A stretch of DNA of 57,971 nt, from contig JAPFDH010000037.1 of the NCBI GenBank assembly GCA_026169045.1, positions 1 through 57,971 of the forward strand. The letters are read 5' to 3'. Under the pieces are notes generated by a model. It saw only the letters and a program-made list of their open reading frames with translations. It was not told the origin of the DNA and did not search any database. Shown piece after piece: positions 27,041 through 34,938 of this stretch. Origin of the DNA: Lachnospiraceae bacterium. GTDB lineage: Bacteria > Bacillota > Clostridia > Lachnospirales > Lachnospiraceae. How positions within the stretch are numbered: position 1 is the first letter of the stretch; every line of letters begins with the position of its first letter. The position numbers and the translations under genes were made by a program.

Positions 27041-27133
27041 ATTGTTTTATCTTTTATGTTGTTTTGCTTTTTGTGTTGTTTTATCTTTTGTGTTGTATTA
27101 TAGTATTATAATAATATTTATGTTATTATATTG

Positions 27134-27236
27134 TTTTAATTATTCTTTTTTGCCTACGGCAAAATGAATAATGACTATACTGTTTTTTATTTTCATTTTT
27201 TTACAGGAAATATTTTCATTTTTTTTACAAAAACGC
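27134..27236. repeat. Shared end sequence of the array module, copy 2
   Basis: The counterpart of 9069-9174: a hairpin ATTATTC-TTTTTTGCC-TAC-GGCAAAAT-GAATAAT, ACTATACTG and TTTTTTTACAAAAACGC. It ends 6 bases before the RecQ stop codon, so the module boundary is very close to this gene. Confidence 0.65.
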
Positions 27237-27241
27237 TCTTT

Positions 27242-29473
27242 TTATATGTTGGGTACCTGATAATACTCCAGTTTCACTCCCAAAACCTCATCTCTTCCCA
27301 ACTCTGTTTCTCCCCGAAGCAATTCATAATATGCCAATTTATTTTGCGCCTTATAATACTCCAGAATCCCCACAATCTTTTCTACTCGTGTATTCCATTG
27401 TCGCTTTTTCAAATACGGATTTTCTGTCCAATCCAGATCCAGAATTTCAAACATACCTTTCCGACTTTGCTTTTCAGAAATAAATCGGATAATCGTACTC
27501 ATCTGTTTACCACTATACTGTGCCCGTACAGGAGAAGACAAAATCAAGCGCCTGGCAAGAAAATGTTTTAATTTCATATTTTCAATGGAATGAGGTAATT
27601 TTTTTCCGTTGACGGATACCTCCAAAAGATTTTTGGGAACGGTAAAAAACTGACCATTTGTCAATTCCGCATATTGGTACAGAGGCGGTGTGTCCAGAAC
27701 ACGGTATCCGTTTTTTCCATCTTTCTTTAAGGGTAAAAAATTCCCTTCCAAAACAGGAACAAACGCTTCATCCACAATTCCACGACCTATTTTTCCCTTG
27801 CTCCAGTCGATACGGATTCGGCACCGGCTCATTTTTTCCAAACTTTCTGCAATACAAAGTCTTTTATCATTTCCTTCCTTTGTTTTTTGGGTCGGCTTCA
27901 TCGTAGCATTCTCATCACCGGAAAGGAGTGTAAGAATATTTTTCGGATAAACTTTAGTCTTTCCCCAACACCATAACGTGTATACTGCATCCGCAACCAT
28001 CAAATCAAAATAATCCAAGGTTTGATCCAATATAAAATCTACCGTCCATTTCTTTCCGCCTTCTCTGCTAACCTGTACCGTACATACTTCCCCACAACAG
28101 TAATTTCCCTTTCTGATCTCTTTGCTCACTTTTGTTTCATTCGTATACAATACATCAATTTCCCGGATTCGGTTCAGAAACTGTTCCTGAATCCTTACGA
28201 TATCCGAATGTCCTTTTCCCGGATCATCCTCTTTGAAATACCTTCGAATCCAGTCGGAAAGTTCCGCGCTATCTTTGTCAGCCCCCATCTCGGCATATTG
28301 AATCATCGCCTGCAGCCGACGTTTTGCCAAATCAGCAATTATACGATTCATTTCATCCTCATAATGAAGTTCCTGTATACCAGCCTGCAGCATTCCAAAT
28401 AAACTCTTCACATCCGATGGCTGATAGAAAAGAACACACTCGGCAGGTGCTCCGTCACGTCCGGCACGTCCTACCTCCTGATAATACCCTTCCGGATCCC
28501 GGGCAATATCAAAATGAAGGACAAAACGGATATCTGCCTTATCAATTCCCATTCCAAACGCATTGGTTGCCACCATAATCTGATTTTCGCCATTCAAAAA
28601 CGCCAGAAAATTCTTTTTCTTTTCCTCCTCTTCCAATTCGGCATAATAACGGGATACTCTGTAATTCTTTCGTTTTAATTTTTCATACACTCTGTCCACA
28701 TGTTCCACAAGGCTGCAATATATGATACCGCAATCCTTCGGATGAGATCTTAAAAACGCATAAATGGATCGATATTTTACCATTGTTGTCCGGCAGTGTT
28801 TCACGGATAGGGTAAGATTGGTCCGGTCATATCCTTCATTGACGACATACGGCTCCTTCATCTGTAAAAGCCTGATCACGTCATTTTTAATATATTCCGT
28901 AGCTGTCGCGGTAAACGCAGCAATCGGCGGACGGCACCCGGTCATCTGAAAAAATCTGGGGATTTTGACATATCCGGGCCGGAAATCATATCCCCACAGA
29001 GAAATACAATGTGCTTCGTCAATGACCAACAAACTGATATTCAGCTGCTTTGCAAATCGGACAAATTTCGGTGAGATCAGGCGTTCCGGAGACAGATATA
29101 ATATTTTACATTTGCCTTCCAGTGCATCCTGCATAATCTTACGTCGTTCCTTTCCCACCACTTCACTGTTCAGACAGGCTGCCGGAATATTTTGTTTCAG
29201 CAAATGGGTAGTCTGATCCTGCATAAGTGCAATCAATGGGGACACTACCAATGTGATACCCGGCAATTTCATTGCCGGATACTGATAACATAGGGATTTT
29301 CCTGCACCGGTCGGAAGCACAGCCATCACATCCCGTCCATTCAAAATTTGCTCAATAATTTCTCTTTGTGAATATCGAAATTCCTTGACCGGAAAATATT
29401 TTTGCACATCTGTAAGCAATTCTGTTTTCTGCTCCATCCCAATTACCATACCTTTCTTCCTGATCGAATCCAT
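27242..29473 (-). CDS. RecQ-type helicase with unusual C-terminus
   Basis: 743 residues. The helicase core carries AVLPTGAGKSLCYQYP (Walker A), LLVIDEAHCISLWGYDFRP (DEAH plus RecQ loop), AFTATAT, MVATNAFGMGIDKADIR and QEVGRAGRDG. It unwinds DNA 3'-5'. After residue ~370 the zinc-binding cysteine cluster and HRDC seen in standard RecQ are not evident; instead about 300 residues of basic, winged-helix-like sequence follow (DTPPLYQYAELTNGQFFTVP and SRKGMFEILDLDWTENPYLK), of unknown type. ATG 29437 (MEQKTELLTDV) is an alternative start. It reads toward the module 2 array. Confidence 0.85.
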   Translation of the reverse strand: MDSIRKKGMVIGMEQKTELLTDVQKYFPVKEFRYSQREIIEQILNGRDVMAVLPTGAGKSLCYQYPAMKLPGITLVVSPLIALMQDQTTHLLKQNIPAACLNSEVVGKERRKIMQDALEGKCKILYLSPERLISPKFVRFAKQLNISLLVIDEAHCISLWGYDFRPGYVKIPRFFQMTGCRPPIAAFTATATEYIKNDVIRLLQMKEPYVVNEGYDRTNLTLSVKHCRTTMVKYRSIYAFLRSHPKDCGIIYCSLVEHVDRVYEKLKRKNYRVSRYYAELEEEEKKKNFLAFLNGENQIMVATNAFGMGIDKADIRFVLHFDIARDPEGYYQEVGRAGRDGAPAECVLFYQPSDVKSLFGMLQAGIQELHYEDEMNRIIADLAKRRLQAMIQYAEMGADKDSAELSDWIRRYFKEDDPGKGHSDIVRIQEQFLNRIREIDVLYTNETKVSKEIRKGNYCCGEVCTVQVSREGGKKWTVDFILDQTLDYFDLMVADAVYTLWCWGKTKVYPKNILTLLSGDENATMKPTQKTKEGNDKRLCIAESLEKMSRCRIRIDWSKGKIGRGIVDEAFVPVLEGNFLPLKKDGKNGYRVLDTPPLYQYAELTNGQFFTVPKNLLEVSVNGKKLPHSIENMKLKHFLARRLILSSPVRAQYSGKQMSTIIRFISEKQSRKGMFEILDLDWTENPYLKKRQWNTRVEKIVGILEYYKAQNKLAYYELLRGETELGRDEVLGVKLEYYQVPNI

Positions 29474-29500
29474 AAAAATCCCGGCAACATACTGGAAATA

Positions 29501-30367
29501 TTATCTCTTAGAATACCAAGTCGGTACAGGATTGTTCATAGTATCATACCAGGCAAGAATCTCTTTTGCCTGATTGCGCATCCCTTTTATCTCCTCTTCT
29601 CCAAACGGGATAGCCCAATATAAAGAAGAAAGCGTATTGCTGGATATGTACAATGCAAGCAGTTTCCAGAATGCAAGAGGAACCTCTCCATCAAAATATC
29701 CGTTTACCATACCAGATGAAAACTGAGGAGATTTTTGCGCACACCAGACAATACGATTAAACTCCTCCCAGGGATCGCCGTAGTCGTCACGATCAAAATC
29801 AATAATATACAATTTACCGGTTTTGTCTATCATCATATTTCCAATATGATAATCTCCATGCTGATACGTCTGCGGTCTATTTTTTAACAAATGCCGGTTT
29901 GCATTTATATAGTCAATAAATGCCTGTCCATTTTCGTATTTAAGAGGACATTCGGTATATTTTTTGATTTTGCGATCCATTTTACGGTTAAAACGAGTCG
30001 CCCAATCTTCCTGCGTTTTTGGAGCTGGTATGGAATGTATCGTTTTAAGAATCCGACCGGCTTCCAAACCATATTCATACTGTTTGGTATCCGAAAATGT
30101 GTTCATACACTCTTTTCCATCGACACCATCTATCCAACTCTGCATCGAATAGACTCCTTCCTCACAGACACCAAAGACAATGGGCTGACACATGGGAACC
30201 CCCAGGCTTGCCACTTGTTTCATTCTATTAAATTCTGATTGTTTTTTATCATATTCTTCCATAGCAGAGACACGCATAAGATACCGTATTCCATTTTCAT
30301 CGGTTACACAGTATTTTTTATCCTTTGACCAGCCTTTGTTAATCTGTTTTCTTGTTACAATCTTCAT
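29501..30367 (-). CDS. APH-family small-molecule kinase
   Basis: 288 residues. QHGDYHIGNMMIDK contains the catalytic HGDxHxxN motif and YIIDFDRDDYGDPWEEF the metal-binding Asp, as in aminoglycoside/choline-type phosphotransferases. No specific substrate can be assigned. I chose ATG 30367 over 30421 because GGAGGAAGG directly precedes it. It ends 28 bases before the RecQ ORF start, so the two may be co-transcribed. Confidence 0.8.
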   Translation of the reverse strand: MKIVTRKQINKGWSKDKKYCVTDENGIRYLMRVSAMEEYDKKQSEFNRMKQVASLGVPMCQPIVFGVCEEGVYSMQSWIDGVDGKECMNTFSDTKQYEYGLEAGRILKTIHSIPAPKTQEDWATRFNRKMDRKIKKYTECPLKYENGQAFIDYINANRHLLKNRPQTYQHGDYHIGNMMIDKTGKLYIIDFDRDDYGDPWEEFNRIVWCAQKSPQFSSGMVNGYFDGEVPLAFWKLLALYISSNTLSSLYWAIPFGEEEIKGMRNQAKEILAWYDTMNNPVPTWYSKR

Positions 30368-30429
30368 GAAATCCTTCCTCCAATCCCCATTGGTCTTTTC
30401 AGATGCTTTCTTTTTCGGCATACATTCTT

Positions 30430-30974
30430 AATAGTATACCACAAAAAAACATTCCCTGAAATCGACAACGTCCGCAGATCCTATGAATCTGTGGACTTTA
30501 TTCTGAAAAAACGTTGGCTTACTCTATTTCTGACAAATTCATGCCCTCTTTATTTTATCCAAACTCTTCCCTCTGACAAGTTCATCAACCATTTTGTCCA
30601 AGCAATGGACTTCCAGCATCAGCAGTTAGCGGTTCGTCAATATTTTTCCCCCTTGATGACACCTCTGATCTGCTTTTGTTTTGGATTAAAACACGACACC
30701 TGTACAAAAAACGCACCATATATAACATCAGAATTCAACTGTCGTAATATAGATTTATCCTTTAAACTGTACCCAATCAGCCGACTAACGCTTTCTATCC
30801 CATTTTAAGTATTACATTCATCCGCTGAAATCTCTATTTTCCATTTACATCTTCTGTATACCGCAACTATTCCAGCTTCAATTATTCATTTACTATCAGA
30901 TACCATCATAATCTTTTCTACCAACAATCCGATAAACTCCAGAAAAAATCAGGCTTCTTCTGCTTCTCCTGTTG
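30430..30974. other. Region without a supported gene
   Basis: A weak stem GTCCGCAGAT/ATCTGTGGAC lies at 30469-30497. Coding-like fragments on the minus strand (for example SVSRLIGYSLKDKSILRQLN) suggest a decayed gene, but I cannot name it. Confidence 0.4.
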
Positions 30975-31420
30975 GAATTCCATTTTTCTCAGAAACATAT
31001 ACAATCCCATTATCATTCAAATACATATTAATTTTTTAATAAAGTAATTTTTCTTCCTACAGATGAGTTAATGATGCATACGCCAAGATCCCGTTCTATC
31101 GACTGATAATTCTGAATATTGGAACAAATAACCTTTCCCAAAAAACATTTTGAATCTTTCACACAAGATTCTTTGACGACTCTAAATCAATCATCTGATA
31201 TCCATATGTTTGAGAATAAGATGCATCACATCCACTACGGCCTCCCACATCCTAAATCTTTGCACCATCCTTGAGCAGAAGAAGATATCTTTGATACTGC
31301 TCTGACTTATCAGTAGAAAATATCTCTGCCACATAGCATTTGGCATTGCTTTCATAATACTTACACATACTCTTGCATCCTTAGGCTCCAATTGAAAAAT
31401 CCCATAAATACTTCAAAAAG
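30975..31420 (-). pseudogene. Strongly decayed copy of the methyltransferase and HNH tail
   Basis: The sequence follows 15270-15720 piece by piece: ACATATACAATCCCATT against ACATATACAACCCCATT, CGTTCTATCGACTG against CGTTCTATCGGCTG, and upstream AATTGAAAAATCCCATA against AATCGGAAAATCCCATA, which is the end of the HNH gene. Stops and indels abound. So both neighbouring genes were once duplicated together. It abuts the trailer end of the CRISPR array. Confidence 0.65.
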
Positions 31421-31425
31421 TATAC

Positions 31426-31921
31426 ATTCCGACTCACATCCCCGCGAGGGGGATGACTGACATTTTGGATGGAAAGAAATCTCTCTACTCAATATTTCAA
31501 CTCATATCCCCGCGAGGGGGATGACTATCATCTATTTCACAAAATAATTCCATTACATAATTTCAACTCACATCCCCGCGAGGGGAATGACGCTATTGTT
31601 TTTTTTGATTGTTTACAAATTGAAATTTCAACTCACATCCCCGCGAGGGGGATGACCTGACACAATACAACCAAATAAATTTTGTTTGATTATTTCAACT
31701 CACATCCCCGCGAGGGGGATGACAAAACCGCAAAAGTTTTTGATGCTGCTCCAACTGATTTCAACTCACATCCCCGCGAGGGGGATGACCATATTGTCTA
31801 TTGAGGGATCTATAGAACCATTGTATTTCAACTCACATCCCCGCGAGGGGGATGACTATTTCCATCTGATCCATAATGGAAATGCAATGATTTCAACTCA
31901 CATCCCCGCGAGGGGGATGAC
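31426..31921 (-). CRISPR. Type I-C CRISPR array, 8 repeats and 7 spacers
   Basis: The 32-base repeat, written in transcript direction, begins GTCATCCCCCTCGCGGGGAT and ends GAGTTGAAAT, with stem ATCCCC/GGGGAT. Repeats start at 31426, 31494, 31560, 31625, 31692, 31758, 31825 and 31890. Spacers are 33-36 bases. The repeat nearest cas2 (31890-31921) is leader-proximal. The 31426 repeat is degenerate at its 3' end (ATTCCGACT), as typical for the trailer. Two others carry single changes (31494, 31560). Transcription should be leftward, the same direction as the cas genes. Confidence 0.95.
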
Positions 31922-32080
31922 CGCAATATTTTGTGTTTTCATCAAATTCAAGCACAAAATATTGTCTTTTTTAATAAATAATATATAAAATACTCAGAAT
32001 ATATATCATTTATCAAGCTTAACAAAGTGCGAATCTCATTTCAAAATATGCTTACCTAAAATTCGCACTATAAAACACAA
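31922..32080 (-). promoter_or_regulatory. CRISPR leader
   Basis: AT-rich 159 bases between cas2 and the first repeat. Next to the repeat is a 12-base perfect inverted repeat, CAATATTTTGTG / CACAAAATATTG (31923-31964), and near cas2 a second one, AGTGCGAAT / ATTCGCACT (32026-32070). The first may help define where new spacers are integrated; the second could be the cas operon terminator. Confidence 0.65.
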
Positions 32081-32371
32081 TCAAACCAACAATGTTTCAT
32101 TCAGATCATAACTTTCTTTTATTCCATAATGTTCAACTTTATTCTTATATTTATCACCTAAATAATAAAAACGCAAGCTATCTTTCTCTATATCGATAAT
32201 TTTTAATAATATTTCTTTCACTACTCTGGCTTTCGCAGTATCCATAATGCACTCAAATACAGAGTTTTGCACTCGCCTTCCATAATTTTGACATTCCTTT
32301 GCCACTTTTCTGAGCCTTTTTTTACCAGCAGCAGTTTGAGTATTCACATCGTACGAAATCAAAACTAACAT
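32081..32371 (-). CDS. cas2: Cas2 (spacer integration)
   Basis: 96 residues starting MLVLISYDVNTQTAAGKKRL, with the ferredoxin-fold YDV motif of Cas2 and a C-terminal stretch typical of type I-C. It forms the integration complex with Cas1. I chose ATG 32371 over 32389 because AGGTGAG precedes it. It overlaps or abuts cas1 (stop at 32380), the last cas gene before the leader. Confidence 0.9.
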   Translation of the reverse strand: MLVLISYDVNTQTAAGKKRLRKVAKECQNYGRRVQNSVFECIMDTAKARVVKEILLKIIDIEKDSLRFYYLGDKYKNKVEHYGIKESYDLNETLLV

Positions 32372-32379
32372 ATACTCAC

Positions 32380-33411
32380 CTACTTCCACATAAACACAGG
32401 ATATTCATCCAAGTCTCCTCTTATAAATCTTGCCAGCAAAAGGCTTTGAACATAAGGAATTAATCCCCATTCTACCTTTTCTTCCAAAAACGGATGTTTG
32501 ATCATTTCTTTCTTCTTATTCTGCCAGGCATTTAAAATTACTTTTCTTCCATTTTCACTAAGCAGCACAGCATTATTCTCTTTTTTCACAAAATCAGATA
32601 CTTTAATCATTCGCCGATTGATTACTGTCAATACAAATCGATCAGCCAGTACTGCCCTTAGTTCTTCTAACAAATCAAGGGCTAAAGAGGCTCTCCCCGG
32701 ATGATCACAATGCAAAAATCCGACATACGGATCTAAACCAACTGAAGACAATGCTGACGTACAGTCATTCGCAAGAAGCGTATATACAAAAGAAAGCATT
32801 GCATTCACATTATCCATAGGGGGTCTCCTGTTTCTTTCTTTAAAGAAAAAATCACTTTTATTATGTAAAATCAAACTATCCAAAACAGAGAAATATTGAC
32901 TGGCGGCCTTCCCTTCAATTCCTCTAATTGAATCCATGGTATCCGTATACCGCAACTGATTAATCGCTGTATCAAGATTCAGACTGATACTCTTGATTTT
33001 TTCTACATCTACCTGCATGGGATGATCTCTCGTCGCACGTTCCAATACCCACTTACTATTATATATTTTACCTATAATCATATTTCTCGCAATCGAGACC
33101 GCCCTTGTCGGATCATCTGAAATCCGATACTGTTCCTTTCTCAACACAACATTTCCTTTAATTTCTCCTGTTACACTTGCAAGAAAATGTCCTGTCTGGC
33201 TCATAAAACATAATGAAATACCCTTCCGCGCGCATTTTCCCATGAGCGCAGGACTAGCACCCGTATATCCAAATGTCACAATGCCCTCAAGATTATGCAG
33301 AGGAAATCTCGCTACAGTTTCTCCCTTTTCCAGAACCACGACATTTTCTCCATCTAATGACAAATAGCGGTCTGATGAAATAACATAAAGTGTATTTAAC
33401 AGTCTTTTCAT
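32380..33411 (-). CDS. cas1: Cas1 integrase
   Basis: 343 residues. The catalytic residues lie in IRGIEGKAASQYF (Glu), VGFLHCDHPGRASLALD (His) and LDLLEELR (Asp). N-terminal beta domain MKRLLNTLYVISSDRYLSLD is Cas1c-like. It inserts new spacers at the leader-proximal repeat with Cas2. Overlaps cas4 by 4 bases (ATGA). Confidence 0.95.
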   Translation of the reverse strand: MKRLLNTLYVISSDRYLSLDGENVVVLEKGETVARFPLHNLEGIVTFGYTGASPALMGKCARKGISLCFMSQTGHFLASVTGEIKGNVVLRKEQYRISDDPTRAVSIARNMIIGKIYNSKWVLERATRDHPMQVDVEKIKSISLNLDTAINQLRYTDTMDSIRGIEGKAASQYFSVLDSLILHNKSDFFFKERNRRPPMDNVNAMLSFVYTLLANDCTSALSSVGLDPYVGFLHCDHPGRASLALDLLEELRAVLADRFVLTVINRRMIKVSDFVKKENNAVLLSENGRKVILNAWQNKKKEMIKHPFLEEKVEWGLIPYVQSLLLARFIRGDLDEYPVFMWK

Positions 33412-34088
33412 ATGTCTTTATCCTTTAACTTATTTTCAATATAATCATGCACTGATATATTTTTCATCAATTTGGGTAGACAAATATCTTTCAGAGAACA
33501 GGCGTTACAGCTTTTACTTCTTTTTACTTTAGGAGTATGTTTTCTAGAAAACATTTCATGCATCTGAGTGCATATCATCTTAACCTTATTTCTTATTTCA
33601 TCTGTAATCTCCACCGCTTCCCTCTGCCTTGTTGTTCCGTAATACAAATAGCCCATTGGTATTTCAGTACAAAACATTTCTTCCAGACAGATCACCTGCG
33701 CCGCAAGCTGCAGTCTGTCAGCATCATTTGTTTTACCTTCACCATGCTTATACTCTACAGGAAAAATCTGATATGCCCCCTCACGATTATGTAAAGCAAT
33801 GGCTCCAGCACTCTCCTCTTTGCAAATTACAAACTCCACTACATCGCAAATGCCACTGATTCCCAATTCTTTTGAAAAAACTCTCATTTCTCTTGAAATC
33901 AATTTATTTTTTCGGCTTTCTAATAATGGACCATGGTGTGCTCTACTATGCATAATATTGCCTTCGATTGTCCTAAGATTATCTTCCCATTGATTTTCAA
34001 TATGAATCAACGCCCATTGACGCTTACAAAAAGAAAAGTGCTGAATTCCTGATAACATCAAGTAGTCTTCTTCCTTATATGCCATCAT
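33408..34088 (-). CDS. cas4: Cas4 exonuclease for spacer processing
   Basis: 226 residues. A PD-(D/E)XK nuclease core is visible at GICDVVEFV and IFPVEYKHGEG. Fe-S cysteines lie in QHFSFCKRQW and SKSCNACSLKDICLPKL. It trims pre-spacers and selects the PAM side together with Cas1-Cas2. It overlaps cas7 by 14 bases. Confidence 0.92.
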   Translation of the reverse strand: MMAYKEEDYLMLSGIQHFSFCKRQWALIHIENQWEDNLRTIEGNIMHSRAHHGPLLESRKNKLISREMRVFSKELGISGICDVVEFVICKEESAGAIALHNREGAYQIFPVEYKHGEGKTNDADRLQLAAQVICLEEMFCTEIPMGYLYYGTTRQREAVEITDEIRNKVKMICTQMHEMFSRKHTPKVKRSKSCNACSLKDICLPKLMKNISVHDYIENKLKDKDI

Positions 34089-34938
34089 ACTCCTCCGGGA
34101 TTAATCCTGGCAGCTCATGCTTTATGATTTCATAATCGTCAATACTCTTTATCTCTGTTATATCCTGATTTTTCTTTTTAATTTCTATACTTTCATGTAC
34201 TTTCCTGGATGAATACTGCCCTATTTTGCAATTATGCTTCCACCAATATAATTTATATATGGACATACTTCCATCCGGTCTTGCTGAAGAACTATCATTT
34301 ACAAACAGAGTACGGATCGCTTCTTTAATTTTTTCAGCATCTTCTTCTGTAAATCCTGTTTTTTCCGCCAATTGAACATTGATACTTCCTTTCAGCTCAT
34401 ACACTCCGAAATCCACTCTGTGTTTCATTCCCATTGTATCAGAAGCTTTTCCTTCTATATCCTCACTATTTACACTTTTTGTAATCTGAATACTTGTTAT
34501 ATCTATAGGATCAATACTAAAAGCAGGATGAATCGAAACCGGACCTCTGACCCCCAGTGAAAGTTCTGTATTTTTAAAAGCAAATACTTGTCCGAAACTT
34601 CTCACATCCATCCATTCACGGCATGCAACCTCATATGCTTTCTCTTTATCAGCTTTCTTTCCTTTTTTCAATTCTACTTTGAATTTTTCGTTTCCTTCTG
34701 CCCTTGCCTTAAGACTTTTAAATTCATCGGTTTTACGATCTTCTGACTGAACAAAAATATTTTCTCCTGCATCCTGCAGACGATTTCTTATCTTTCTCTT
34801 TAAACACACATCAGAAATTTCACCCATCCCGTCATATGTTGTTCTGGGCATATTTCCATTTAAAGGATCTCCGTTACAATTTGCATTTTTCACAAGTATA
34901 ATCGCTTTAAAATCAATCTTATTTTGTAATACTGTCAT
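34075..34938 (-). CDS. cas7: Cas7 (Csd2), Cascade backbone
   Basis: 287 residues. The N-terminal IILVKNANCNGDPLNGNMPR and the middle MGMKHRVDFGVYELKGSINV are typical of Cas7 of type I-C, which coats the crRNA spacer in repeated copies. It overlaps cas8c by 20 bases, indicating tight coupling. Confidence 0.92.
   Translation of the reverse strand: MTVLQNKIDFKAIILVKNANCNGDPLNGNMPRTTYDGMGEISDVCLKRKIRNRLQDAGENIFVQSEDRKTDEFKSLKARAEGNEKFKVELKKGKKADKEKAYEVACREWMDVRSFGQVFAFKNTELSLGVRGPVSIHPAFSIDPIDITSIQITKSVNSEDIEGKASDTMGMKHRVDFGVYELKGSINVQLAEKTGFTEEDAEKIKEAIRTLFVNDSSSARPDGSMSIYKLYWWKHNCKIGQYSSRKVHESIEIKKKNQDITEIKSIDDYEIIKHELPGLIPEEYDGI

Noticed and set aside
26099-27103. Plus-strand ORFs with hydrophobic translations after each GC hairpin (TRTPLASF...)
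   Set aside because: The TRTPLASF part is just the hairpin translated, and the hydrophobic tail comes from the T-rich tract. The start context and reading frame change from unit to unit, so a family of toxin-like peptides is not supported.
31458-31889. Spacers matching other places in this window (self-targeting)
   Set aside because: Reading the seven spacers against features of interest showed no match; a full search on the genome would be needed.
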